Below are positions 1 to 9,422 of a stretch of 64,000 bases of DNA, piece by piece. Origin of the DNA: Pseudomonas sp. M47T1 (GTDB lineage: Bacteria; Pseudomonadota; Gammaproteobacteria; Pseudomonadales; Pseudomonadaceae); contig NZ_AJWX01000013.1 in NCBI RefSeq assembly GCF_000263855.1, positions 1-64,000 on the forward strand, written 5' to 3'. Under the pieces are notes generated by a model. That model was given only the letters and a program-made list of their open reading frames with translations. It did no database searches and had not been told where the DNA came from. Positions within the stretch are counted from its first letter, which is position 1. Every line of letters starts with the position of its first letter. The position numbers and the translations under genes were made by a program.

Positions 1-437
1 ATGCTGGCCATCAGCACCACACTGCCGCCGCCACGGGCCACCAGCGCCGGGATCAGCGCCGAGGTCAACCACAGCGCGCTTTGCAGGTTCACGGTCAGGG
101 TGGCCTGCCACTGGGCGTCGGTGGCGCTGGCCAGCGGCCCCAAGTGCGGGGCGATGCCCGCGTTGCACACCAGAATGTCGAGTTGGCCGAACTGCCCCAG
201 CACCGCCTCGGCCAGGCTCTGCACCTGGCCCTGCTGGCCCAGGTCGGCCGCCTGCGGCCAGGCGTGGATGCCCTCCTCGGCCAACTGCGCGGCCACGCGC
301 CGGCAGTCCTCGGCGTTCTCGCTGCTGATGGCCAGCCGCGCACCGGCCTGGCCATAGGCACGGGCGATGGCCAGGCCGATGCCTCGGGTAGCGCCGGTGA
401 TCAACGCCACCTGCCCTTCAAGGTTGAACAGGTTCAT
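1..437 (-). CDS. SDR family oxidoreductase (partial, C-terminus outside window)
   Basis: The first 145 residues of a short-chain dehydrogenase/reductase are present. The reading frame is still open at the left edge, so the C-terminal part with the YxxxK catalytic pair is missing. The N-terminus carries the Rossmann dinucleotide motif TGATRGIG (residues 14-21) and the CNAG structural motif near residue 90. The visible end, SVVLMAS, leads into the catalytic serine strand. Its ATG overlaps the TGA of the MFS gene by four bases (ATGA), which marks it as the last visible gene of the long minus-strand catabolic operon. A role oxidising or reducing an alcohol or ketone intermediate of the same pathway is inferred from position only. 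Confidence 0.9.
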   Translation of the reverse strand, partial: MNLFNLEGQVALITGATRGIGLAIARAYGQAGARLAISSENAEDCRRVAAQLAEEGIHAWPQAADLGQQGQVQSLAEAVLGQFGQLDILVCNAGIAPHLGPLASATDAQWQATLTVNLQSALWLTSALIPALVARGGGSVVLMAS

Positions 438-1621
438 GCGTGCTCTCCTTGCAAGCGTGCGCCACTGACGCGCGGCACCGCCAGGCACGCCAGGGCCACC
501 AGCCCCTGCACCAGGCCCACCATCAGCACTGCATGGGGCACGGCCGACAGCTGCCCGGCGCTGATGGCCAGCACCATCAACGGGCTGACGAATTCACCGG
601 CAAAAATGGCTGCGGTGAACAGCCCGGTGGCACGGCCGCGCTGGCTGAAGCCGACCTGAGCCATGATCCAGGTGATCAGCGTGGGCAGCATCAGGCCAAT
701 GCCCAAGCCATTGATCACCACAGCCACAACCACTTGCCAATGACTGTTGGCACTGCCCATCAGCACGCCGCCGCAACCGGCCAGCAAAAACGCCAGCAGC
801 AACAACCGCGCCGGGGCAATACGACCCATCAGTCTAAAACTGAGTGCACCGGCCACCACGCCCAACTGGTTGCCGCCCATGGTCAGGCCGATCTGCTGCG
901 GCGCGTCCACGCCCAGCAAGTTGAGGATGAACCCGGCCTGCACCGGCACGATGAACAGACTGGCGCCGGCCAACAGGGCCAGCAGGTACAACGGTGCCAG
1001 GGCGCGCCACGGCAAACCGCTGTCGGCCTGCTGCTGCGTGCGGGTGGGCGCCACAGGCTCCCACAGCAAGCGCGCCATCAACGGCAGGAACATCAGGCCC
1101 ACGGCGTACAGCGCAAAGGGGGCGCGCCAGTTGTCCTGGCCCAGTTGCCCGCCCAGGCCCATGAAGATGGCCGCCGACAGCGAGGTGGCAACCATTTGCA
1201 GGGCAAACAGCCGTTCGCGCCGCGCGCCCTGGTAATAATCGCCCATCAGCGTGGTACAGCCGGTCATGATGGCCGCCTCGGCCAGGCCGATGCCGGCACG
1301 GCTGGCAACGATCATCGGCAGCGATTGCAGCCACAGCGGCAGCGTGCCGCACAGGGTGTACAGCAGCATGGCCCACAGGAGCAGCGGCTTGCGCCCGACC
1401 CGGTCGGCAATGACTCCGGCAAACGGCGCCAGCAGGGCCACCACCAGGGCGGGCAGCGTCAAGGCGATGGGCACCAGCACGGCCACACCCGGGGTGTCGG
1501 CAAAATGCGCCTGCATGCGCGGCAGCACCGGGGCCAGCAGCACCGCCCCCAGCACCGGCAGGCAACTGCCCAGCAGTAGCAACAGCGACTGGGGCAGCCC
1601 GGCGTTGTGTTCAGCCTTCAT
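434..1621 (-). CDS. MFS transporter
   Basis: This 395-residue protein is uniformly hydrophobic with about twelve membrane segments. The loop motif ADRVGRKPLLL after the second helix is the classic major-facilitator motif A. It most resembles the drug/arabinose-efflux-like MFS branch. The start overlaps the end of the upstream RND gene by 11 bp and the stop overlaps the SDR start, so the three are translationally coupled. In this setting it probably moves a pathway substrate or product across the inner membrane. Direction and substrate cannot be read from the sequence. Confidence 0.9.
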   Translation of the reverse strand: MKAEHNAGLPQSLLLLLGSCLPVLGAVLLAPVLPRMQAHFADTPGVAVLVPIALTLPALVVALLAPFAGVIADRVGRKPLLLWAMLLYTLCGTLPLWLQSLPMIVASRAGIGLAEAAIMTGCTTLMGDYYQGARRERLFALQMVATSLSAAIFMGLGGQLGQDNWRAPFALYAVGLMFLPLMARLLWEPVAPTRTQQQADSGLPWRALAPLYLLALLAGASLFIVPVQAGFILNLLGVDAPQQIGLTMGGNQLGVVAGALSFRLMGRIAPARLLLLAFLLAGCGGVLMGSANSHWQVVVAVVINGLGIGLMLPTLITWIMAQVGFSQRGRATGLFTAAIFAGEFVSPLMVLAISAGQLSAVPHAVLMVGLVQGLVALACLAVPRVSGARLQGEHA

Positions 1622-4076
1622 GGATGACCTCCAGAGCCAGTGGCCGCGATTTTTCCACGTTCCTCGACGCCCCCGACGACACCAGCGCAGCCTGGGGCTG
1701 ACGCTTTTGCGGCAACAGGAAGTACGCCAGGGCCGGCAGCAGAATCAGTGCGCCTACCATGTTCCAGACGAACATGAAGGCCAGCAGCACGCCCATGTCG
1801 GCCTGGAACTTGATGGGCGAGAACATCCAGGTGCCCACGCCGATGGCCAGCGTCACACCGGTGAGCATCACTACCTTGCCGGTGAACTGCAGGGCCTGGT
1901 AATAGGCCTGGGACAGGCTGGCGCCAGCGCGCATCTGCGCCAGCACAATGCTCATCACGTACAGCGCGTAATCCACGCCAATGCCCACGCCCAGGGCGAT
2001 GACCGGCAAGGTGGCGACCTTGACGCCAATGCCCAGCACCACCATCAGCGCCTCGCACAGGATCGAGGTGAGCATCAATGGCAGCACCGCGCACAGCACC
2101 GCGCGCCACGAACGGAAGGTAATCAGGCACAACAGCACCACCGCGCCGTACACCCACCAGAGCATTTCGTGGCTGGCCTGCTTGACCACAATATTGGTGG
2201 CGGCCTCGATACCGGCGCTGCCGGCCGCCAGCAGGAACTGCGCCTGGTCGCTGTCATTGGCGCGGGCAAAGGCCTGCACGGTGTCCACTACCCGGGTCAG
2301 GGTGTCGGCCTTGTGGTCGGTGAGGTAGGCGTACACCGTCAGCAGGCTGCAATCCTCGTTGTACAACCCGCGCGGTGCGCCGGCCGTGACCATGTTGAGG
2401 GTGGCCTGGTTATTGAGCAGTTCGTACCAGCGCGGGTTGCCTTCGGACAGCCCTACCAGCACCCGGCGGTTTAGCAAGGCCAGGGAGTTGGTGGAGTCCA
2501 CACCGGGCAGGCCACGCAGCTGCCAGTCCAGGTTGTCCACCCGTTGCAGGGTGTCGTAGGCCGAGCAGCCGCCGGGCGGCGTCTTGACCATCACCGCGAA
2601 CACGTCGCTGCTGGCGCCGTAGTGGGCGGTCAGGTAGGCATTGTCCTGGTTGTAGCGCGAATCGGCGCGCAGCTCCGGCGCGCCCGCATCCAGGTCGCCG
2701 ACTTTCAGGTGCAGGCTGACCAGGTAGCCGCCTGCGGCCAACAGCGCCGCCACCACCACACACACGCTCGCCCAGCGGCGCTGGGTGAACAGGTCCAGGA
2801 AGCGCCAGGCCGGGTGGCGCACCGCCCCGGCGGCGTCGGCCTGCTCGCCGCGCAGGCTGCGGGTGGCCGCCGTGGTGCTGACGCCCACGTAGGACAACAA
2901 CACCGGCAACAGGATCAGGTTGGTGAAAATCAGCACGGCCACGCCCAGGCTGGCGATCAGGGCCAGGTCCTGGATGACCTGGATCTTGATGATCATCAGC
3001 ACCGCAAAACCCACCGCATCACACAGCAACGCGGTGAGGCCGGCCATGAACAGTCGGCGGAAGGTGAATCGCGCCGCCACCAGCCGGTGCATGCCACGGC
3101 CGATGTCCTGCATGATGCCGTTCATTTTCTGTGCGCCGTGGCTCATGCCAATGGCGAACACCAGGAACGGTACCAGCACCGAATACGGGTCCAGCTCAAA
3201 GCCCAGCAGTGGCAGCAGGCCCAACTGCCACACCACCGCCACCAGCGAACAGCTCATCACCAGCGCGGTGCTGCGCAGGCAGCGGGTGTAGCCGTAGAGC
3301 ACCACGGCGGTGATGGCGATGGCGGCGGCGAAGAACAGCAGAATCTGCCGCAAACCGTCTATCAGGTCGCCCACTACCTTGGCAAAACCGGTGATGCGAA
3401 TCTCGATGCCATGGCCCTGGTACTGGGTGCGCAGCGCTTCCAGGCGCGTGGCCAGGGCACTGTAGTCCAGGGCCTTGCCATCGGCCGTGGTGGCCAGCAA
3501 GGGCACGTAGATGATGCTCGACTGCTGGTCGAACGCCACCAACTGACCGATCTCGTTGGAGCGCTCCACGTTGCGCTTCAGCGCCCCCAGGCTGGCAGCA
3601 CCGCCGTCGTAGCCGTCGGGGATCACCGGGCCGCCTTCCAGGCCTTCCTCGGTCACACCCACCCAGCGGGTGGCCGGGGTCCACAACGATTTCATGTAGG
3701 CGCGGTCAACGCCGGGCAGCAGGTACACCTCGTCGTTGAGTTTCTGCAGGGCCTGCAGGTAGTCCTTGTCGTAGACGCTGCCACGGGTGTTGACCACGGC
3801 GATGCGCACGGCATTGCCCAGCCCCGACAACTCCTGGCGATGGGCCAGGTAGTTGGCGATGAAGGGCTGATCACTGGGGATCATTTTCTCGAAGCTGGCA
3901 TTGAGCGTCAGGCGCGTGGCCTGCCAGCCCAGCACGATGGTGGTGAGCAGGCACAGCAGCAGCACGATGCGCCGGTGGTTGAACAGCGCGCGTTCCAGCA
4001 ACGAGCCGGAACGGCTGTCGAAGTCAGCCAGGCGACCACTGTGCGGCGCCGCCGGGGAAGAGCTGGGGGCATGCAT
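1611..4076 (-). CDS. RND/MMPL superfamily exporter
   Basis: This 821-residue inner-membrane protein has the two-fold RND layout: a helix near residues 35-55, a large periplasmic loop, a cluster of helices around 235-400, a second helix near 430, a second periplasmic loop, and a final helix cluster at about 630-800. It belongs to the HAE3/MMPL-like branch that often handles hydrophobic lipids or aromatics. It starts four bases after the YCF48-like gene ends. Genes of this family directly follow DUF1302, DUF1329 and YCF48-like genes in many Proteobacterial clusters for hydrophobic substrates, which suggests a shared envelope transport module. No adaptor or TolC-type gene is nearby. Confidence 0.88.
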   Translation of the reverse strand: MHAPSSSPAAPHSGRLADFDSRSGSLLERALFNHRRIVLLLCLLTTIVLGWQATRLTLNASFEKMIPSDQPFIANYLAHRQELSGLGNAVRIAVVNTRGSVYDKDYLQALQKLNDEVYLLPGVDRAYMKSLWTPATRWVGVTEEGLEGGPVIPDGYDGGAASLGALKRNVERSNEIGQLVAFDQQSSIIYVPLLATTADGKALDYSALATRLEALRTQYQGHGIEIRITGFAKVVGDLIDGLRQILLFFAAAIAITAVVLYGYTRCLRSTALVMSCSLVAVVWQLGLLPLLGFELDPYSVLVPFLVFAIGMSHGAQKMNGIMQDIGRGMHRLVAARFTFRRLFMAGLTALLCDAVGFAVLMIIKIQVIQDLALIASLGVAVLIFTNLILLPVLLSYVGVSTTAATRSLRGEQADAAGAVRHPAWRFLDLFTQRRWASVCVVVAALLAAGGYLVSLHLKVGDLDAGAPELRADSRYNQDNAYLTAHYGASSDVFAVMVKTPPGGCSAYDTLQRVDNLDWQLRGLPGVDSTNSLALLNRRVLVGLSEGNPRWYELLNNQATLNMVTAGAPRGLYNEDCSLLTVYAYLTDHKADTLTRVVDTVQAFARANDSDQAQFLLAAGSAGIEAATNIVVKQASHEMLWWVYGAVVLLCLITFRSWRAVLCAVLPLMLTSILCEALMVVLGIGVKVATLPVIALGVGIGVDYALYVMSIVLAQMRAGASLSQAYYQALQFTGKVVMLTGVTLAIGVGTWMFSPIKFQADMGVLLAFMFVWNMVGALILLPALAYFLLPQKRQPQAALVSSGASRNVEKSRPLALEVIHEG

Positions 4077-4080
4077 GGGC

Positions 4081-5133
4081 TTACTCCGCAGAAGACAAGG
4101 TAGGCGCCTGGTTCAGGCGCAAGGGGCCGGCAAAGCCGACGCCGATCAGGCTGCCGTCGCTGGCCTCGGCCACGGCGTTCAGGGGCGCGCCGGCTGCCAG
4201 CGGCAGCGGCGCCAGGCCTGTACCGTCGGCATGGCCTTGCAGCACGGCGCCCGCCTGGTTGACCAGCAGCAGGCGCTGGTCACTGACCCACAGGGCGTTG
4301 ACCGACACCGGCAGCGGGTTGCCGACTTCGCTGAAGGTGTCGCCCTTCAGGCTGTAGAGGTGCCCGCGCAGGCCGCCCAGCAACACGTCGCCGTCTGGCA
4401 ACAGGGCCAGGCTGAAGAAACTGCCCTCATAGGGGCTGGCCAGGGCATCGAAATGCCCGCCGCCATCGCTCGAATGCAGCACCAGCCCCTGCTCGCCGGC
4501 CACCCACAGGTCATGGCCGCGCTGGGCCACGGCGTACAGGTGCAGGCCCTGGGGGTTGGGCAGGCGCCCCGCCCAACTGCTCCAGGTGGCGCCACCGTCC
4601 TCGGTGTACAGCGCCAAACCGTAGGCACCGGTGACCAGGCCGTGGCGCGCGTCGCTGAAGCTCAGGGCCAGTAGCGGCTTGTCGGCGCCATCGGCCACCA
4701 GCCGCCGGGCCGCAGCCAGGCGCTGATCGTTGCCGTCCTGTTGGGCGGCGGCCAGCTCCAGCGCTGCCGCCCTGCGACCGTCCAGTTGCAGGTGCCAATG
4801 CTCGCCAGCGTCGCTGCTGTGCAGCACCACGCCGCCGTGGCCCACGGCCCAGCCCTGCTGGCCGTCGACAAACTGCACGGCGGTCAGGCTGGTGCTGACC
4901 GGCACGCTGGCCTGGCGCCAACTGACGCCGTTATTGTCCGATAGCAGCACCGTGCCGCGCTCGCCCACTGCCACCAGCCGGGCGCCGGCGCGGGCGATGC
5001 CCAGTAGTACCCCATGCAGTGCCTGGGGCGACTGCACGGCCGGCTGGGCCAGCACGTCCGACGCGCTGGCCGCCTGGGCGCCCAGCCCGGCCATGGAAAG
5101 GCACAGCGCACTGATCAGCAAGGAGGCCTTCAT
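4081..5133 (-). CDS. YCF48/BNR-repeat periplasmic beta-propeller protein
   Basis: The product is a 350-residue protein with a clear Sec signal peptide (MKASLLISALCLSMAG, ending around AQA). The mature part has repeated Asp-box/BNR motifs of the S-x-D-x-G-x-x-W type, seen as SSDAGEHWH, TEDGGATWSS and SSDGGGHFD, as in the photosystem II assembly factor YCF48 family. The start was placed at 5133 rather than 5265 because the longer frame has no signal-like start and overlaps the DUF1329 gene. At 5133 the stop of DUF1329 is followed by one base and then ATG, with AAGGTG upstream. It is probably a periplasmic scaffold partner of the neighbouring DUF1329 and RND proteins. Confidence 0.87.
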   Translation of the reverse strand: MKASLLISALCLSMAGLGAQAASASDVLAQPAVQSPQALHGVLLGIARAGARLVAVGERGTVLLSDNNGVSWRQASVPVSTSLTAVQFVDGQQGWAVGHGGVVLHSSDAGEHWHLQLDGRRAAALELAAAQQDGNDQRLAAARRLVADGADKPLLALSFSDARHGLVTGAYGLALYTEDGGATWSSWAGRLPNPQGLHLYAVAQRGHDLWVAGEQGLVLHSSDGGGHFDALASPYEGSFFSLALLPDGDVLLGGLRGHLYSLKGDTFSEVGNPLPVSVNALWVSDQRLLLVNQAGAVLQGHADGTGLAPLPLAAGAPLNAVAEASDGSLIGVGFAGPLRLNQAPTLSSAE

Positions 5134-5134
5134 C

Positions 5135-6493
5135 TCAGCGCACACCTTCGCCGGCCAGGGCATCGGGGGTGAACACCGAGTCCTTGTAGGCCTGTACCAC
5201 GCGGTATTGCTCGTTCTTGCCGGCAAAGATATCGCCGGTGAACCAGGCACCCGACAGCAAGTCATAGAAGCCGTTGGTCAGGGTCACCACGCCCGGCATG
5301 TCCGGCAGTACCACGGGGGTGGTCCACAGGGCCTTGGCCAACTGGTTCTGGGCGTCATAACGTTCACCGAGCACGGCGGCCCAGGTGTCTTCGTCCAGGT
5401 AGTAGGTGCTGCGCGGCATCACGTGGCGCTTGCCGGCCTTGAGGGTGGCTTCCACTACCCACACGCGGTGCAGTTCCCAGCGGATGTCGGCCGGGTTGAG
5501 GTGGTGGTCGCCCAGCAGGTCAGTGGGGTTGGCTACGGTGAACACCTTGTTGGAGTTGTAGGGGATGTACAGCTCCTTCTTGCCCACCAGCTTCCAGTCG
5601 AAGCCGTCAATGCGGCCGTTGAACACGTACAGTTCGTCGAAGCTCATCACCCCGGCAGTGGCCGGTGTCGGCGTGTCGCAGCAGGCATTGGGCAGGCGGC
5701 GCACACGGCGCTGGCCTGGCAGGTAGGTCCACACCCCGGCGTTGTTGGCATTGATGTTTTCGCGACCGGTAATGGCTTCGCCGGCGCGCAGCGGCGGGCC
5801 GTCGTTGACCATGCGGATGGTCCAGAACACGCCGTCTTTCTTGCCACCGTCGGGCAGGTACCAGGGCATTTGCAGGTCGGCCTTGGAATCGTTGGTCAGC
5901 ACGTGCTTGCCGTCGGCGGTGGTCAGGTACTGGGTGAAGTCGGCGTGCCAGGACGCCCCGCGCCAGCGCAGCAAGTGGTTCCAGATGGCCTCGGCGCCAC
6001 TTTTCGGAATCGGGAACGGAATACCGCCCTGGCCGTTTTCGGGCATGGGCCCGGCAGCGCCGTCCACCAGTGTGGCGCCGGTGGCGTTCTTGTAGGTGGC
6101 GTCATACACCGGTTGCGGCGCTGCCGCCGTGCGGTGGGTGGGGTACACGTCCAGGTGATAGCTGTCGGGGTACTTCTTGAGCATGGCCAGGGTGCCCTGG
6201 GACAGCTTGTCGGCGTACTTGCCGGCGTTCTGAGCAGTGATGGTGAACAGCGGCTTTTCCGTGGCAAAGGGGTCGCCGCGCTTGCCGCCGTCCTTGTAGG
6301 CCGGGTCGGCCTGGGTCATGCCGCCGTTCCAGGCCGGAATGCTGCCATCGGCGTTGCCGGCGCGCTCGGCGCCCAGGGGCGTGAGGGTGGTCTTGAGGGT
6401 GTCGGCTTCACTGGCCGACACGGCGGCCATCGCGCCTTGAGCCAGCAGCAGCGAGGACGCCAGGGCGGTGAACAGCAAGGTCATTGGTTTCAT
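5135..6493 (-). CDS. DUF1329 family periplasmic/outer-membrane lipoprotein-like protein
   Basis: The product has 452 residues with a Sec signal peptide (MKPMTLLFTALASSLLLAQGAMA). The mature protein matches the DUF1329 family, whose fold resembles LolB/LppX-type lipid carriers. Typical family features are the GGIPFP stretch, the W-R tract near LLRWRGASW, and the long C-terminal part describing a YYLDEDTW segment. It sits between DUF1302 and the YCF48-like gene, with 15 bp to the first and one base to the second. DUF1302/DUF1329 pairs are widely co-encoded with uptake or export of hydrophobic compounds. A carrier role between outer and inner membrane is inferred. Confidence 0.87.
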   Translation of the reverse strand: MKPMTLLFTALASSLLLAQGAMAAVSASEADTLKTTLTPLGAERAGNADGSIPAWNGGMTQADPAYKDGGKRGDPFATEKPLFTITAQNAGKYADKLSQGTLAMLKKYPDSYHLDVYPTHRTAAAPQPVYDATYKNATGATLVDGAAGPMPENGQGGIPFPIPKSGAEAIWNHLLRWRGASWHADFTQYLTTADGKHVLTNDSKADLQMPWYLPDGGKKDGVFWTIRMVNDGPPLRAGEAITGRENINANNAGVWTYLPGQRRVRRLPNACCDTPTPATAGVMSFDELYVFNGRIDGFDWKLVGKKELYIPYNSNKVFTVANPTDLLGDHHLNPADIRWELHRVWVVEATLKAGKRHVMPRSTYYLDEDTWAAVLGERYDAQNQLAKALWTTPVVLPDMPGVVTLTNGFYDLLSGAWFTGDIFAGKNEQYRVVQAYKDSVFTPDALAGEGVR

Positions 6494-6508
6494 CAGCAGG
6501 TCCTCGGT

Positions 6509-8182
6509 TCAAAAAGTGCGGCTGACGCTGAAGGCCACGAAATCCCGGTCCTTGAGCGACTGTTCGAAGGTGTAGTTGTTGTTTTCATCGAGAAAGGTAT
6601 TGGCCGGGCCGTAGTAGTGCGTGTACGTGAGCCCCAGGTTCCAGGTGTTGAGGTAGTTGCCCTTGATGCCGATGTTCATGTCGCCGCCGCGGTTGGTGCC
6701 AAACGCGGTGCCCAGGGATTCGGACGCGCCGTGGGTGTAGCTGATGCCCAGCGGGATGCTCACGTCCATGCCCGGGAAGAACTGCCGGTACATGGGCTCG
6801 TACACCGTGCGAAAGCTCCAGGCGTCGCGGTCGGCGTTGGGGTCCACGGCGTCGGGGTTGCGGGTGACGCTCAGGGTGCGGTTCCACGCCAGTTCGCCAA
6901 TGAAGCTGGACTCCATGGCCACGAAGGTCGGGCCGAAGCTGGCCAGCCACGACAGGTTGGCGTGCAGGGTGTGGCCGGTGGCGTACAGGGCGTCGTCGGC
7001 TTCGTTGGAGATGGCTTCGCCAGCCAGCAAGGTGCGCTGGTTGGTGGACGCCAGGGGCTGGTGCCAACGGGTGGACAGCTCGCCCGCGACGTTGAACTGG
7101 TCAAGCGTGGTGGAGAAGCTCGCGCCCAGGGCTTCGATGCCCTCTGGGTACACCCAGTAATACTCGCCCGCCTGGCCGGTGACCGGGTTGAGATTGGCAA
7201 AGTCGGGGCGCACTTCCAGCTGCGGGTTCTTGTCGTGGAAGCGAATGGCGTACAGACCGTAGTCGACGGTTTCGGTGCGCCATTTCAATTGCACGCCGCC
7301 CTGCCCCGAGTCCTTGGCGTTCTTGTTGCCGCCGCTGTAGAACGCCAGCGGCTGGCCGCCAGGGATCACCGCGTCACCGGCATACAGGCGCTCGTTGCCA
7401 CTGCCGATGCTGTCGAAGCTGGAGAAGTAGCTGCCCGCTGCTGGCAGGCGGTTGGCTTCCCATTCAAACTGGTAGTAGGCGCCTACCGACACATCAGGCG
7501 TCAGCTGGAACTGCCCGGACATTTGCCGCACCGGGCGAATCAGTTCCTTGAACTGGGTGTTGGGCACCGACAGGCCCTTGACCACGTCGATGGGCGCCAT
7601 GCCGCCGGCAATGCCGTTCATGCCGTAGAACAGGCTCTCGCCCCACTGCATGGCGTACTGGCCGATGCGGCCGGACACCGGCATGTCGCCCCAGTCGGCC
7701 TTGCCGTAGATGAAGGCGTCGAGGATCTCGCCTTCGCGGCCGTGCAGTTTGCGGGTCTGGTCGGTGAAATGGTCATAGTCCACCGAGGTACTGTTGTTGG
7801 TACCGGGCGAGTTGTTGTCGTTGCTCTTGTTGTAGACGTCGTCGTACCAGGCCGCGCCGCTGACCCGGGCGCCGACGTTCTTGTAGCCGATGTCGAACTC
7901 GGACAGCAGGTCCAGGCGGTCGGAGATCATGCCGCCACTGAAGTTGCGGTCGCCGTCATCGCCGTTCACCGCTGCGGTACCGGTGGTGAGCTTGTCGCTG
8001 CGGCCCTCGGTACGCCAAGCAGCGCTGTACTTGAGGGTGTTGTCCCAGCGGGTGCTGATGTCGGGGTTGCCGGTGTCAAACTGAAAGGCCTGCGCGTTGC
8101 CCGCCAGCAGGCCGAACATCATCAGGCTCAGGGCGAACGGCGGGTGGGCGCCGCGCAGCACGGTAAGGTGCAGACGTACCAT
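6509..8182 (-). CDS. DUF1302 family outer-membrane protein
   Basis: This 557-residue protein has a signal-peptide region (FALSLMMFGLLAGNAQA). The mature sequence alternates aromatic and polar residues as in an outer-membrane beta-barrel, and it ends in phenylalanine (SVSRTF), the usual barrel C-terminal signature. The length and the N-terminal FQFDTGNPDISTRWDNTLKY fit the DUF1302 family. It is the partner of DUF1329 immediately downstream. In this cluster it is the likely outer-membrane pore or binding barrel for the aromatic substrate or its metabolites. The start has an alternative ATG about 20 codons downstream, which would shorten the signal peptide. Confidence 0.87.
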   Translation of the reverse strand: MVRLHLTVLRGAHPPFALSLMMFGLLAGNAQAFQFDTGNPDISTRWDNTLKYSAAWRTEGRSDKLTTGTAAVNGDDGDRNFSGGMISDRLDLLSEFDIGYKNVGARVSGAAWYDDVYNKSNDNNSPGTNNSTSVDYDHFTDQTRKLHGREGEILDAFIYGKADWGDMPVSGRIGQYAMQWGESLFYGMNGIAGGMAPIDVVKGLSVPNTQFKELIRPVRQMSGQFQLTPDVSVGAYYQFEWEANRLPAAGSYFSSFDSIGSGNERLYAGDAVIPGGQPLAFYSGGNKNAKDSGQGGVQLKWRTETVDYGLYAIRFHDKNPQLEVRPDFANLNPVTGQAGEYYWVYPEGIEALGASFSTTLDQFNVAGELSTRWHQPLASTNQRTLLAGEAISNEADDALYATGHTLHANLSWLASFGPTFVAMESSFIGELAWNRTLSVTRNPDAVDPNADRDAWSFRTVYEPMYRQFFPGMDVSIPLGISYTHGASESLGTAFGTNRGGDMNIGIKGNYLNTWNLGLTYTHYYGPANTFLDENNNYTFEQSLKDRDFVAFSVSRTF

Positions 8183-8260
8183 GGGGAAACCTCTTCTGTT
8201 GTTCTTGTTATCAGGTTCGCCGCGCCCATCGAGGGACGCGGTCGCGTGGCAAGGCGTGGT

Positions 8261-9391
8261 TCAGATTTCCTCGGCCGTCAGCGCCAGCATCTGGCGCACC
8301 AGGCCTACCCGGTCGAAGGCGTGGTCGTGTTCGATTTCCTTGTCACCGGCCAGGATCGAACTGTCGCTGATGAACTTGCAGCGCTCGTAGCGCCGCTCCA
8401 TGAAGCGCTTGAGCAGCGCATCAACGCCCTGCCCGCCCGGCTCGCCCAGCAGTTCGCCCAGCACCACGGCGTCTTCGATGGCCATGCCGGCGCCCTGGCC
8501 CAGGTGCGGCGTGGTGGCATGGGCAGCATCGCCGATCAGCAGCACACGGCCGCGGTACCAGGGTTCGCTGACAAACACCACTTCCATGGGCTTGTAGACC
8601 ACCTGGCTGCTGTCGATGATTTGCTCGCGCAGTTCGCCGATCAGGCCGGTGAAGGCGCCCAGGCGCTTGCGCATCTCGGCCGCCAGGGTGGCGGTGTCCA
8701 TCCACGGGTTGCCGGGCTCATACGAGGTCAGGTACAGGTACATCAAGTCATCGGCCAGCGGGCACAGGCCGGCATTGCCGTCCGGGCCCAGGTAGTTGGC
8801 CAGGTGGTCGATGGAAGGGTCGCGCTTGAAGTTGTAACGCCATACCGACTGGCCGGTGTGACGTGGCGTGTAGGTGTCGCCGAACAGCAGGCCGCGCACC
8901 TTGGAGAACAGCCCGTCGGCGCCCACCACCAATTCGTAGCGGCCCTGGCTGCCATCGGTGAAGGTCACGTCCACGCCCTGCTCGTCCTGGTCCAGGCGCT
9001 CGACGCTGGTGCCCAGGCGAATCCGCGTGCCCAGTTCGGCGGCGGTGGTGCTCAATACCTGGTGCAGCGCCAGGCGCGAAATACCGACGTTGGCCGGATA
9101 CTGCGGGCCGGCCAGGCGCTGGCCGGGGATGCGTGCCAAGGTATGGCCATGGGCGTTGTACAGGGCCACGTCCTCGAACGCGAACGCCGCCTTCAGGTAG
9201 CCGTCGAGCACACCCAGGCGGGCCATCTCACGCACTACATTGCACTGCTGGATGATGCCCACGCCGTACACCGTCCACTCGGCCTTCAGTTCCACCAGGT
9301 CCACTTCAATGCCCTTGCGCCGCAGGGCAATGGCGGCGCACAGGCCACCGATGCCGCCGCCCACAATCAGGACTTTGCTCACTGCTGTCAT
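8261..9391 (-). CDS. FAD-dependent aromatic hydroxylase (PHBH family; FdeE-like)
   Basis: The product is 376 residues. The N-terminal dinucleotide site is VLIVGGGIGG (residues 7-16), and the second FAD site GDAAHATTPHLGQG lies near residue 290, the pattern of class A flavoprotein monooxygenases. These use NAD(P)H and O2 to hydroxylate phenolic rings. The start at 9391 places the Rossmann motif at the very N-terminus. The longer frame to 9469 adds 26 residues without similarity. It follows the FAH-family hydrolase by 31 bp. In the fde-type flavonoid route the equivalent enzyme (FdeE, recalled) hydroxylates the A ring of naringenin to make a cleavable catechol-like product. The same step is inferred here. 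Confidence 0.85.
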   Translation of the reverse strand: MTAVSKVLIVGGGIGGLCAAIALRRKGIEVDLVELKAEWTVYGVGIIQQCNVVREMARLGVLDGYLKAAFAFEDVALYNAHGHTLARIPGQRLAGPQYPANVGISRLALHQVLSTTAAELGTRIRLGTSVERLDQDEQGVDVTFTDGSQGRYELVVGADGLFSKVRGLLFGDTYTPRHTGQSVWRYNFKRDPSIDHLANYLGPDGNAGLCPLADDLMYLYLTSYEPGNPWMDTATLAAEMRKRLGAFTGLIGELREQIIDSSQVVYKPMEVVFVSEPWYRGRVLLIGDAAHATTPHLGQGAGMAIEDAVVLGELLGEPGGQGVDALLKRFMERRYERCKFISDSSILAGDKEIEHDHAFDRVGLVRQMLALTAEEI

Positions 9392-9422
9392 GGCGTTGCT
9401 CCGTATTCTTGTTATGGGTGCT

